NCBI RefSeq assembly: GCF_005233515.1 | Contig: NZ_QFZZ01000011.1 | Coordinates: 62,001 to 126,000 of the forward strand | Length of the DNA stretch: 64,000 nt | Direction: 5' to 3' | Origin: Pseudomonas sp. CFBP13508 | Lineage (GTDB): Bacteria; Pseudomonadota; Gammaproteobacteria; Pseudomonadales; Pseudomonadaceae | Shown here: one piece after another, positions 41,910-49,455 of the stretch | Numbering within the stretch: position 1 is the stretch's first letter | Layout of the letters: each line of letters begins with the position of its first letter | The notes under the pieces: model-generated | Databases searched by the model: none | What the model was told of the DNA's origin: nothing | What the model saw: the letters and a program-made list of their open reading frames with translations, nothing else | Made by a program: the position numbers and the translations under genes

Positions 41910-42146
41910 GGTCCGGTCGCTGACGAATCAGCGATCGGGTTTAGCGACCCGGACCAACTCAGTGCATCAGCGATCGTGGCTTCGTTGCGGGATTTTTCGC
42001 CCGCAATAACGTTATGGCGGCTGTATGCGGGAGACCTTCGGGTCTACCGGGGTGCCTGAGACCGGTTCGCTAACCTGCGTACAGCTGCCACCTTCACTTG
42101 TTTAGCGACAGGGGGAAAGTGGCTCCATAACCTCAGGAGCTTCACC
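41910..42146 (+). ncRNA. Structured leader of DUF6124 copy 1 (candidate cis-regulatory RNA)
   Basis: Fills the last 237 bp of a 621-bp gene-free stretch (41526-42146; the rest is the flhA promoter, a REPIN and plain sequence). Stems seen: GGTCCGG/CCGGACC (41910/41949) enclosing TCGCTGA-cgaa-TCAGCGA (41917-41934); alternatively CGGGT-TTAGCG-ACCCG (41936-41951); TTGCGGG/CCCGCAA (41985-42006); AGACC-TTCG-GGTCT (42032-42045); ACCGG/CCGGT (42046-42066); AGCTGC/GTGGCT (42083/42119) enclosing CTTGT-TTAGCG-ACAGG (42097-42112). The last 107 bp are conserved at 48104-48205 with pairing preserved. GGAG precedes the start. Confidence 0.5.
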
Positions 42147-42506
42147 ATGATCAAACCAACACCCAACCCGCCCGAATCCGACCCCACCTCCCCCTACGAA
42201 TCCCTCGACTCAAAAAAACTCCACCAAGCCGCCGACCGCGCCCTCGACCACTACCTCTGCCCACCCGGCTCCACCCCACCGCCCTTCAGCCCCCGCGCCA
42301 TGTACGCCGTCACCGCCGACACCAAAAACGAAGACCTGCTGGCCAACGCCTGCGAAACCCTCGCCTCCGCGAAAACCATCGCCCAGGAATTCGCCGGGCT
42401 GGTGAAGCCATCGCAGCGGCGGACGCTGATGGGGATTGCGCAGTTGATCATGCTTGGGGAATTGGCGGTGAATCGGGTGCTGGATAATCTGGAATTACCG
42501 CAGTAG
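42147..42506 (+). CDS. DUF6124 (DUF3077-like) small protein, copy 1
   Basis: A 119-residue protein starting MIKPTPNPPESDPTSPYES, with a helical middle (KKLHQAADRALDHYL), a Pro-rich loop, and a C-terminal helical half (LLANACETLASAKTIAQEFAGLVKPSQRRTLMGIAQLIMLGELAVNRVLDNL). This is the pattern of the Pseudomonas DUF3077/DUF6124 family, whose function is unknown. No signal peptide. A good ribosome site (AGGAG) and a structured leader precede it. It shares 228 identical bases with copy 2 (42191-42418 against 45238-45465). Confidence 0.85.
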   Translation: MIKPTPNPPESDPTSPYESLDSKKLHQAADRALDHYLCPPGSTPPPFSPRAMYAVTADTKNEDLLANACETLASAKTIAQEFAGLVKPSQRRTLMGIAQLIMLGELAVNRVLDNLELPQ

Positions 42507-42522
42507 CTCGGCGCAATGATCG

Positions 42523-42544
42523 TTCCCACGCTCCGGCGTGGGAA
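42523..42544. repeat. TTCCCACGC/GCGTGGGAA stem-loop repeat after DUF6124 copy 1
   Basis: A 9-bp perfect stem with a 4-base loop, 17 bp after the stop. The same element with the same flank follows copy 3 (48582-48603). It may end the DUF6124 transcript before the lux-box promoter. Confidence 0.75.
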
Positions 42545-42636
42545 TGCAGCCCGGGACGCTGTGCGCCCCATCCGGCGCCGAATCCGGAGCTTCCGAGACC
42601 GCTCGAACCACGACCGCTCGTCCGAGACAGGCATAT

Positions 42637-42656
42637 ACCTGTCAGGTTTGACAGGT
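42637..42656 (+). promoter_or_regulatory. lux-box-type palindrome upstream of Ig-like gene 1
   Basis: ACCTGTCAGGTTTGACAGGT, with perfect 8-bp arms around GGTT, 65 bp before the ATG at 42722. The arms are identical to the site at 45751. A TTGATA hexamer starts 22 nt downstream. Confidence 0.7.
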
Positions 42657-42721
42657 GACGAAACCGGTCTTTTGGCTCTTGATACCTCCAAGCCAATCCA
42701 CAGCAAGCTCGGAGATTCCCC

Positions 42722-45076
42722 ATGAGAGGTACAAGCAAACCCAAAGCAATCGAACTCTCCCTGCCCTATGCGCCTGAGATGATTGATCTGGTTCCCCCCG
42801 ACGAGAACTTTCACGGCGGTGTCTCGATTGCAGATGCAACGGCTGAGGCAGCTTTCGAAATGATCATGCTTGCCTATCTCAATCAGGAAAAAAGCGATGG
42901 GGTCAGGCTTTATCTCAATGATGAGCTTGTCGACAACACGACGATCGAAGAGGGGAAAGAAGCAGAAAACACATCTTTATACATTCCACCCGGACGTTTT
43001 CATTCAGGTCTCAACATCGCTCGCTTTGGCATCAAGCGCATTTCCCAAGATGAAGTACCAACCCCGGACCTGAAACTGCTTTACCGCAGCGTTCCGCCCG
43101 GCGGTACGCCGCCGGTGCTGAGCCTCAGGGCCAGCCACACCAGTGTCGGTCCCGATGAAGCAGACAAGTTTGTCCTGACCGTTAGCTATGACAAAGCGAA
43201 CTGGTACGACCGAATCCATGTCGATTGCGCGGGCGAACCTGTGAGACATCAGTCGGTACCGCAGACCACTTCGCCACTGCCACCTGTTCCCGCCAGCATC
43301 GACATTCCGATTCCGAGATCGGTGTTTGAACAGGCAGGTGATAGCGCAGCATTTCCGATCACCTTCCGCGTCACCGATTACCTCACCAACTCCTCCCCCT
43401 CGTCGCTTCCTCTGACTATCGATGTGCATCTGCAACGCCAGCAATTGCCTGCGGCCGTATTTCGCGAAGTCCTCGCCGACATCAGTGACGATCCGACCGA
43501 GGTTAATCTTGGAAAAATGAAAGGCGGTCCGCTGTGGGCCCTCCTGTATTTGCCGAACACGACTTGGCAGCCGGAAGACTCCATTCACTTGAAATTCACA
43601 TCAGTGATCGCCGCAGAAGTGGCGGAACACGACGTAACGCTGCTCAAACAAGACTTGCCCACCTATTTCAACTGGGAAATTCCGAACGTTAAGGTTCTGC
43701 GAGACAGTAAGGTCGAAATGATTTATGAGCAGATTCGGGATGGAAAAATTGTCGGACGCTCAATGGCTGCAATCGCTCAGGTGATCGGCAACCCGACAAT
43801 CGAACTTCCACCACCAACCTTGAGCCCGCCCACGGTGCCAATTAACGTTTTGGCTAATCCGAATGGAGTGAAGCTGCAAGTAACAGATTTCACGGCAGAG
43901 AAAGACGATAAAGCCCAATTCGTCCAAGTAAACGCGCCGGCCGGAGCGCCGCCGTTTCCGGTGGTGGATTTTATTGATGGGCTTGCGGAGATTTTATTGA
44001 GTGCTGCGTTTTTGGCGGCGTGGCATGGGAAGGCGGTTGAGTTTCAGTGGAATTTGATACGCGCCGGAACTCCCGCAGAAGAATCACCAACTTCCAAATT
44101 TGAAATTATGAAAATTGCTGATGAGGATAAGCGGTTACCTTTACCGAACATTGCAGAGGTGCTCGATGATGTTCTAGACGTAAATAATCTTGCAGACGAT
44201 GCACGTATCCATATCGCAAGATGGCAACCAATAGCGATTGGACAAAAAATCTGGCTGCGTTTGACGGGCACTGACGAGAATGGCGAACCATATGGCTGGA
44301 TAATCTACGATGGTGCAAACGTGGAATCGAGCGATCTCAACGGGTTATTCCCACTAGCGTCGGCAGACAAGCTACGCGCATTGCAAAACGATTCTGAGCT
44401 GCAGGTTGAGTTCAAAATAAATTATTCCGGCGACACTAACGAAGATCAAGCAGTGACCGCCCCAATCAGGAGCTACATCATCATGTCAACGCCGAGATTA
44501 TGCATCGAAACGACCACGCTGTATTTAGATGGCAAAAACGCAATCGTGATCAACCCGCCCGCAAGCTGGGCACGCTTCAGTGACCCTATTGGCTCCATGG
44601 ACCGTCGACATGCATGTGGGGGCACCCCCCCTTACACCTATCGTTCGAACGATGTTTCCGTAGCTTCGGTTAATGACAGGGGAGTCGTGCGTAGCATCGG
44701 AAATGGAAAAGCGACGATAATGGTTACTGACGCAAAAAATAACTCAGTAAACTTTGAAGTACAAACAGCCAATGTATGGACCTTGATAATCTCCACAGAA
44801 ACATTCGCAGACCCAGCGGCCTCCGACGCATGGATACGCTCGCAGAACGGGATCAAATTAGATCCTGACACATTGCTTCACCACGAAATACTTCAACTCG
44901 CAACCAGTTGCTATGGAGGAATGCAAATGGGCCCAGCTTATTTTGTCGGCAATAACAACTCCAACAACTACATGGTGTGCACCCTGGCGCAATTATATGG
45001 AAAAGTCCCTAAATTAACTTTTTATGCAGGATCTAACACTCCAAAACCATGGCCTGCCATGTATTTAAAGGAATAA
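42722..45076 (+). CDS. Large Ig-like-domain protein, gene 1
   Basis: A 784-residue beta-rich protein without a Sec signal or membrane helix. The N-terminal 380 residues hold three or four Ig-like segments (for example PPVLSLRASHTSVGPDEADKFVLTVSYDKANWYDRI). Residues about 362-465 (PPTVPINVLANPNGVKL to AFLAAWHGKAVEF) are shared with gene 2. A BIG2-type segment lies near 640-680 (SVASVNDRGVVRSIGNGKATIMVTDA). The last 100 residues, with SCYGGMQMGPAYFVGNNNSNNY, match nothing I recognise. Later codons are AT-richer than the flagellar genes, pointing to acquisition. Function unknown; expressed from a lux-box-type promoter. Confidence 0.75.
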   Translation: MRGTSKPKAIELSLPYAPEMIDLVPPDENFHGGVSIADATAEAAFEMIMLAYLNQEKSDGVRLYLNDELVDNTTIEEGKEAENTSLYIPPGRFHSGLNIARFGIKRISQDEVPTPDLKLLYRSVPPGGTPPVLSLRASHTSVGPDEADKFVLTVSYDKANWYDRIHVDCAGEPVRHQSVPQTTSPLPPVPASIDIPIPRSVFEQAGDSAAFPITFRVTDYLTNSSPSSLPLTIDVHLQRQQLPAAVFREVLADISDDPTEVNLGKMKGGPLWALLYLPNTTWQPEDSIHLKFTSVIAAEVAEHDVTLLKQDLPTYFNWEIPNVKVLRDSKVEMIYEQIRDGKIVGRSMAAIAQVIGNPTIELPPPTLSPPTVPINVLANPNGVKLQVTDFTAEKDDKAQFVQVNAPAGAPPFPVVDFIDGLAEILLSAAFLAAWHGKAVEFQWNLIRAGTPAEESPTSKFEIMKIADEDKRLPLPNIAEVLDDVLDVNNLADDARIHIARWQPIAIGQKIWLRLTGTDENGEPYGWIIYDGANVESSDLNGLFPLASADKLRALQNDSELQVEFKINYSGDTNEDQAVTAPIRSYIIMSTPRLCIETTTLYLDGKNAIVINPPASWARFSDPIGSMDRRHACGGTPPYTYRSNDVSVASVNDRGVVRSIGNGKATIMVTDAKNNSVNFEVQTANVWTLIISTETFADPAASDAWIRSQNGIKLDPDTLLHHEILQLATSCYGGMQMGPAYFVGNNNSNNYMVCTLAQLYGKVPKLTFYAGSNTPKPWPAMYLKE

Positions 45077-45166
45077 ATTCGGACAGAAAAGGGGACGGAT
45101 CTATTTAACCAGGGATTTAAACAGCGGGGCTTGATCGAGGTTTTTCTGCTGACCGGGCTGGCCATT

Positions 45167-45190
45167 TTCGCGAGCAAGCTCGCTCCCATA
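45167..45190. repeat. REP unit abutting the truncated DUF6124 copy
   Basis: A REP followed by a decayed inverted partner (to about 45229, with AAACGCATTCCAAATGTAGG between). It occupies the place where the leader and first codons of the DUF6124 gene should be. Confidence 0.8.
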
Positions 45191-45237
45191 GGCAAACGCA
45201 TTCCAAATGTAGGCAAGCTTGTTCGCAAAGGCGCCAG

Positions 45238-45553
45238 CCCCTACGAATCCCTCGACTCAAAAAAACTCCACCAAGCCGCCGACCGCGCCCTCGACCACTA
45301 CCTCTGCCCACCCGGCTCCACCCCACCGCCCTTCAGCCCCCGCGCCATGTACGCCGTCACCGCCGACACCAAAAACGAAGACCTGCTGGCCAACGCCTGC
45401 GAAACCCTCGCCTCCGCGAAAACCATCGCCCAGGAATTCGCCGGGCTGGTGAAGCCATCGCAGCGCCGGACGCTGATGGGCATCGCGCAACTGATCATGC
45501 TGGGTGAGCTGGCGGTGAATCGGGTGCTGGATAATCTGGAATTGCCAAGATGA
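45238..45553 (+). pseudogene. DUF6124 copy 2, 5'-truncated
   Basis: Homology to copy 1 begins abruptly at codon 16 (PYESLDSKKLHQ) and continues to a normal end (DNLELPR). The first 15 codons, ribosome site and structured leader are missing and replaced by REP sequence. The frame is open upstream to a TTG at 45131, which would fuse REP-derived residues (FASKLAPIGKRIPN) to the domain, but no ribosome site supports it. The first 228 bp are identical to copy 1, then 11 mostly synonymous differences follow, which looks like gene conversion or a recent duplication. Confidence 0.7.
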
Positions 45554-45594
45554 TGCGGTTCGGCTGAGTAATTGGGGGGGAGAGTGCCGGCCTT

Positions 45595-45618
45595 TTCGCG
45601 AGCAAGCTCGCTGCCACA
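45595..45618. repeat. Single REP unit after DUF6124 copy 2
   Basis: One REP with a mismatch (CTGCCACA), 41 bp after the stop. The remainder of the 290-bp gap to the next gene holds only the lux-box promoter. Confidence 0.75.
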
Positions 45619-45750
45619 TTTTGATCCTCTTGGATGCAAACCTTGCAACGGCTGAAGATCCTGTGGGGTGCAGCTTGCGCGAGCCAGGCCTCTCGGCGGC
45701 GCAGGAGCGTCCACCCCTTCAGCGATACCATTGGTCGGAAAACCGTCCTC

Positions 45751-45770
45751 ACCTGTCAGATCTGACAGGT
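45751..45770 (+). promoter_or_regulatory. lux-box-type palindrome upstream of Ig-like gene 2
   Basis: ACCTGTCAGATCTGACAGGT is a perfect 20-bp palindrome; symmetry extends to 24 bp (45749-45772). It ends 73 bp before the ATG at 45844. It differs from the well-known las box type (ACCTGCCAG-N2-CTGGCAGGT) only by one symmetric change. Confidence 0.78.
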
Positions 45771-45843
45771 GACGGACGCCTCGTTCTGCGTTGTGATGAA
45801 CCTTGCCTGCCATTGTTCGTCACCATTGTCCTTGGAGAACAGA

Positions 45844-48027
45844 ATGAGCGTTCAAGTCAATTCACTCGAAGCCAACGCAGCCCTGGCCTTATATCCCGTG
45901 TACCCACCGCAATGGATAACACCGGTGCTGCCTGCAGGTACTGCTGATGGCGGCCTTCCTCTCTCGGCATTCACTCCTTCTGGCGTAGAACTTGTCATCG
46001 ACCCCATAACCGGCTTGCAGAATTGGGTTATGGCGGTTTATGACGTCGTGACTATTTTTGTCAACGGAGTCAGCACCGGCATCAGCAAAACTATCTATCC
46101 CGGGGAGGAGCAGGAACGCATTCTTTTGCGCGTGCCGGCGATCTGGTTCACAAACGGTGTCAACGATGTCCGCTACAGAGTGACCCGAGTCGGCAGCAAC
46201 GACGCAGACTCACCCACACTCAAGTTGCTCTACAACAACCCGGCGCCTACCGTCACCGTCAGCCATCCAGCCAGCGTCGCACCGGGGCAGACGGCAGTCA
46301 TCACGATCACCGTCGGTTACCCACGGCCTCACGACACGGTCACGCTCACCATAGGCACCTGGAGCATCACATTTCCCAACCCCACAAGCCCGATCAACCA
46401 CACCCTGACGGCTGCCGAATTGCAGTTGATTGGCGACGGTACCCATTCGGTCTTCGCCGCGGTGCGCGATCAATTGACCAACAACAGTGAGTCGGCGAAG
46501 ACCCCGATCACTATCACTGCCAATCAGAAGGTGTACAACGCGCCGATAATCGCTGAGGCCGTGGACGGCATGCTGGATGTGGCCGCACTGAAGGGCCAGG
46601 ACGCCACGCTGCGAGCACGAGACTGGACGGGAATCCAGGTCGGTCAGCAGGTGTGGTTGAAGTTCACCGGCCAGAAACCAGACGGCTCGGCGCACGTCCT
46701 GCAATTCTGGAATGGTGACACCCACAAGGTGAATGCGACCTGGGTCAGTCAGGGATTCTGGAATAAACCGCTGCTCATCGTTTTCCTGAGAGCATTGAAA
46801 GACGGATCGCTGTTGAAAGTGGAATTCTGGGTGTCGGAGGACAAAAGCAATGACTTCGCTAGCGCCACGCGGTTTCCGGATCAGGTGTATACCGTCACAG
46901 GCCTGCAACTTGATCTGCCAGCCCCGACGTTGACACCGCCCACGGTGCCGATTGACGTTTTGGCTAATCCGGATGGAGTGAAGCTTCAGATAACAGGCTT
47001 CGCAGCAGAGAAAGACGATAAAGCTCAAGTCATCCAGGTGAACGCGCAGGCCGGCGCGCCGCCGTTTCCCGTGGTGGATTTTGTTGGTGGGATTGCAGAG
47101 ATTTTATTGAGCGCTGCGTTTCTGGCGGCTTGGCATGGCAAGGCGATTGAGTTTAGATGGGATTTGATTCGTAGCGGAGTTGTGGCCGGCGAATCACTAG
47201 CGGCCACGTTTGAAGTTATGAAAATCACGGATGGTGACACACGCTTGCCGACGCCCATTCTTGCAGGAAATAACAGTAGCTCTCTGAACATCACTCAAAT
47301 TCAAATTGCTGATCAGACGACAGTGGCAGCTTGGCCACACACCCCCAAGGAGCGGCTATGGTTGCATTTCGAAGGGTTTGACAGAAGCGGCAAAAAAGTT
47401 GAGCTTTATGCCCCCCAAGCAGAACTTAACACCTTACCTCCCGGCTTTGCTCGAGCCGTACCGTTAATATTATTGAAATCACTGGGAAACAGAACAACTT
47501 TGCACATAACTTTCATTGTCAATTTCGCTGGTGAACCCACCCTTGTGAATGCCACGCGATTTCCGCCTAGGAGTTATTTGGTTCAGGCACCGGAACGTCT
47601 CAATGACTTCACAAACTTTGCCAATCTGCAGCGAAACGGATGGGAAAATGGGCCGGCAATCATTGATCAGAGAGACTGGAGCTATAGTACATTTCTCGGA
47701 TATACCTCTTTGACGAACAGCACTTATACAAATAGCTCAGCAGGGGTAGTATTGCGCAAGGTCTACAGCAATCTTGTGATAGGTCAAACCTATGAATTCT
47801 CTCTTTTGGCGACTAATGGAACTTGGCAGCCGGCAGCACAATTAACATTCAGATCTAATTACGGGACAATTATCAGCACATTCACCCCACCGAATCTTAG
47901 CTGGACACGCTACTCTGGCAATTTCGAAGCGCAGTCAAGTCAAATGATCTTTGAGTTTGTGAACGCCATCGCTACAGGGGCTGGCAATGACTATTTCCTG
48001 ACTAATCTGCGCCTGATGGAAGTCTAG
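45844..48027 (+). CDS. Large Ig-like-domain protein, gene 2
   Basis: A 727-residue beta-rich protein, paralogous in layout to gene 1. The N-terminal part has Ig-like segments (PAPTVTVSHPASVAPGQTAVITITVGYPRPHDTVTLTIG). The shared module is at about 366-465 (TPPTVPIDVLANPDGVKLQ to FLAAWHGKAIEF). The C-terminal 140 residues differ from gene 1: NGWENGPAIIDQRDWSYSTFLGYT to FEFVNAIATGAGNDYFLTNLRLMEV resembles a carbohydrate-binding jelly roll, by impression only. The ATG at 45844 has GGAGA upstream; 45769 would place the start at the operator. No signal peptide. Confidence 0.75.
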   Translation: MSVQVNSLEANAALALYPVYPPQWITPVLPAGTADGGLPLSAFTPSGVELVIDPITGLQNWVMAVYDVVTIFVNGVSTGISKTIYPGEEQERILLRVPAIWFTNGVNDVRYRVTRVGSNDADSPTLKLLYNNPAPTVTVSHPASVAPGQTAVITITVGYPRPHDTVTLTIGTWSITFPNPTSPINHTLTAAELQLIGDGTHSVFAAVRDQLTNNSESAKTPITITANQKVYNAPIIAEAVDGMLDVAALKGQDATLRARDWTGIQVGQQVWLKFTGQKPDGSAHVLQFWNGDTHKVNATWVSQGFWNKPLLIVFLRALKDGSLLKVEFWVSEDKSNDFASATRFPDQVYTVTGLQLDLPAPTLTPPTVPIDVLANPDGVKLQITGFAAEKDDKAQVIQVNAQAGAPPFPVVDFVGGIAEILLSAAFLAAWHGKAIEFRWDLIRSGVVAGESLAATFEVMKITDGDTRLPTPILAGNNSSSLNITQIQIADQTTVAAWPHTPKERLWLHFEGFDRSGKKVELYAPQAELNTLPPGFARAVPLILLKSLGNRTTLHITFIVNFAGEPTLVNATRFPPRSYLVQAPERLNDFTNFANLQRNGWENGPAIIDQRDWSYSTFLGYTSLTNSTYTNSSAGVVLRKVYSNLVIGQTYEFSLLATNGTWQPAAQLTFRSNYGTIISTFTPPNLSWTRYSGNFEAQSSQMIFEFVNAIATGAGNDYFLTNLRLMEV

Positions 48028-48103
48028 GCGACAAAGTGCTCGCATTTATGAGCATCAAGCGATGAACCGGAGGCTGGATAACCTGAAATAAAGGGGATGC
48101 TTA

Positions 48104-48205
48104 TATCTACCGGGTGCCTTTGACCGGTTCGCTAACCCGCGTACAGCCGCCACCCTTCCTGTTTAGCGACAGGTTGTAGCGGCTCCACTTCAAAGGAGCT
48201 TCAAA
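48104..48205 (+). ncRNA. Structured leader of DUF6124 copy 3 (candidate cis-regulatory RNA)
   Basis: The conserved 3' half of the copy 1 leader: ACCGG/CCGGT (48109-48113/48124-48128), AGCCGC/GCGGCT (48145-48150/48179-48184) enclosing CCTGT-TTAGCG-ACAGG (48158-48173). Two base pairs of the outer stem differ from copy 1 (C-G for U-G, G-C for G-U) with pairing kept. AAGGAG follows directly. The upstream hairpins of copy 1 are absent here. Confidence 0.5.
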
Positions 48206-48565
48206 ATGATCAAACCAACACCCAACCCACCCGAAACCGACCCCACCTCCCCCTACGAATCCCTCGATTCAAAAAAACTCCACCAAGCCGCCGACCGCGC
48301 CCTCGACCATTACCTCTGCCCACCCGGCTCAACCCCATCGCCCTTCAGCCCTCGCGCCATGTACGCCGTCACCGCCGACACCAAAAACGAAGACCTGCTG
48401 GCCAACGCCTGCGAAACCCTCGCCTCCGCCAAAACCATCGCCCAGGAATTCGCCGGACTAGTCAAACCATCCCAGCGCCGAACGCTGATGGGCATCGCGC
48501 AGCTGATCATGCTCGGGGAATTGGCGGTGAATCGGGTGCTGGATAATCTTGAGTTGCCGCGGTAG
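48206..48565 (+). CDS. DUF6124 (DUF3077-like) small protein, copy 3
   Basis: A 119-residue protein nearly identical to copy 1; visible changes include E-T for E-S at residues 10-11 (PETDPTS) and S-P for P-P in the loop. DNA differs at many synonymous sites, so this copy is older than the copy 1/copy 2 split. It has its own structured leader and AAGGAG site and a downstream stem-loop. It is convergent with the 221-residue gene. Confidence 0.85.
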   Translation: MIKPTPNPPETDPTSPYESLDSKKLHQAADRALDHYLCPPGSTPSPFSPRAMYAVTADTKNEDLLANACETLASAKTIAQEFAGLVKPSQRRTLMGIAQLIMLGELAVNRVLDNLELPR

Positions 48566-48581
48566 GTCGGCGCAATGATCG

Positions 48582-48603
48582 TTCCCACGCTCCGGCGTGG
48601 GAA
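48582..48603. repeat. TTCCCACGC/GCGTGGGAA stem-loop repeat after DUF6124 copy 3
   Basis: The same stem-loop and flank as at 42523-42544, showing that the unit [leader, gene, stem-loop] was duplicated together. Confidence 0.75.
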
Positions 48604-48704
48604 TGCCTCAACGGACGCTCTGCGTTCGGCTTTGGAAGCGAAGCGGAGCTTGCCGGGCTGCATTCCTTTGCTGCGCGTGAGAAAGATCATCAGTGGGCGA
48701 GCTA

Positions 48705-49370
48705 CTAAGCAGTCAGTATCTGCTTGGCCGTGATTTCGCCGAAAGCCAGCTGATTGCGATCGACATACTTCACGCCTCGAAATACCGATTGGCCTTCAAC
48801 CTCGACGAAATCCTCGTGCATGTACATGAGCACGACTTTGGTCATTGGCACTGTGATTTTCGGAATGGCCAAGTCAGCCTGCAACAGGTTCAGCGCCCAA
48901 TGAAATTGCATTAAGGGTAAATCATTGATCGTGATCAGGCGGCTGTCGTGCAGTAATCGGAAGTCCCGGCTTGCAGTGATACGCAACTTTTGCCCGACGA
49001 TCTGAAACGCAGGCTTGCTATAGCGCACCTCCAGATCAGCATTCGAGGCCCATTGATCCATGTAATAACGTGGCGATGTGAACAGCGCGAACAAGGCCAT
49101 TTTGTGTCCGACATTGCCCGCGCTATCGAACAGATAGTTGTAGGAGTAGTGGTAAGCCAATCCGTCCAGTTCAGGCCTGATGGCATTGACCGGGTTGTTC
49201 AGATAATCGGGGATATAAACGTTGGCCATCTGCACGAAGTAAGTAAAGTCGAGATCGAGGTCAAAGCTCACCGTGTACCGTATGGATCGTTCTTTGGGGT
49301 TTTGCTCCAACTGTCCTGAAACGTAGTCCAGTGTCATTCCTTCGAGTTTTTTATAGATTCGCTCTGCCAT
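48705..49370 (-). CDS. Unrecognised 221-residue protein under a lux-box-type site
   Basis: Starts MAERIYKKLEGMTLDYVSGQ; rich in aromatic residues and alternating beta-type patterns (SFDLDLDFTYFVQMANVYIPDY, YHYSYNYLFDSAGNVGHKMALF, VVLMYMHEDFVEVEGQSVF). No signal peptide, membrane helix or family that I recognise. It runs opposite to the island's other genes and is the only one beside flhB. The shared operator ties it to the Ig-like and RCC1 genes. A mainly beta fold is likely; function cannot be assigned. Confidence 0.7.
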   Translation of the reverse strand: MAERIYKKLEGMTLDYVSGQLEQNPKERSIRYTVSFDLDLDFTYFVQMANVYIPDYLNNPVNAIRPELDGLAYHYSYNYLFDSAGNVGHKMALFALFTSPRYYMDQWASNADLEVRYSKPAFQIVGQKLRITASRDFRLLHDSRLITINDLPLMQFHWALNLLQADLAIPKITVPMTKVVLMYMHEDFVEVEGQSVFRGVKYVDRNQLAFGEITAKQILTA

Positions 49371-49435
49371 GATCTCTATCTCTGCGCTCAGGGATTATTC
49401 CCAAGTGCATAGCAACGCGGTTGGATAGCGGCGTC

Positions 49436-49455
49436 TACTGTCAGAGTTGACAGGT
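49436..49455 (-). promoter_or_regulatory. lux-box-type palindrome upstream of the 221-residue gene
   Basis: Reads ACCTGTCAACTCTGACAGTA on the minus strand, 65 bp before the ATG. Inner arms CTGTCA/TGACAG are perfect; the outer right arm matches the RCC1 site (AGTA) instead of AGGT. A TTGCTA hexamer starts 20 nt downstream. Confidence 0.65.

Noticed and set aside
41718..42059. 113-codon frame upstream of DUF6124 copy 1
   Set aside because: It begins inside a REP, runs through the stems of the candidate leader and is not preserved at copy 3, so structure rather than coding better explains the conserved part.
45131..45237. Genuine alternative N-terminus for DUF6124 copy 2
   Set aside because: The residues derive from REP DNA, the start would be TTG without a convincing ribosome site, and copies 1 and 3 agree on a different N-terminus; kept as a pseudogene call with moderate confidence.
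25369..49455. Reading the four palindromes as LexA (SOS) boxes
   Set aside because: They do satisfy CTGT-N8-ACAG, but the inner eight bases are conserved as CAG-N2-CTG-like instead of the AT-rich TATATATA expected for LexA, and the outer ACC/GGT arms fit LuxR-type boxes. SOS control remains a fallback that a mitomycin RNA-seq would settle.
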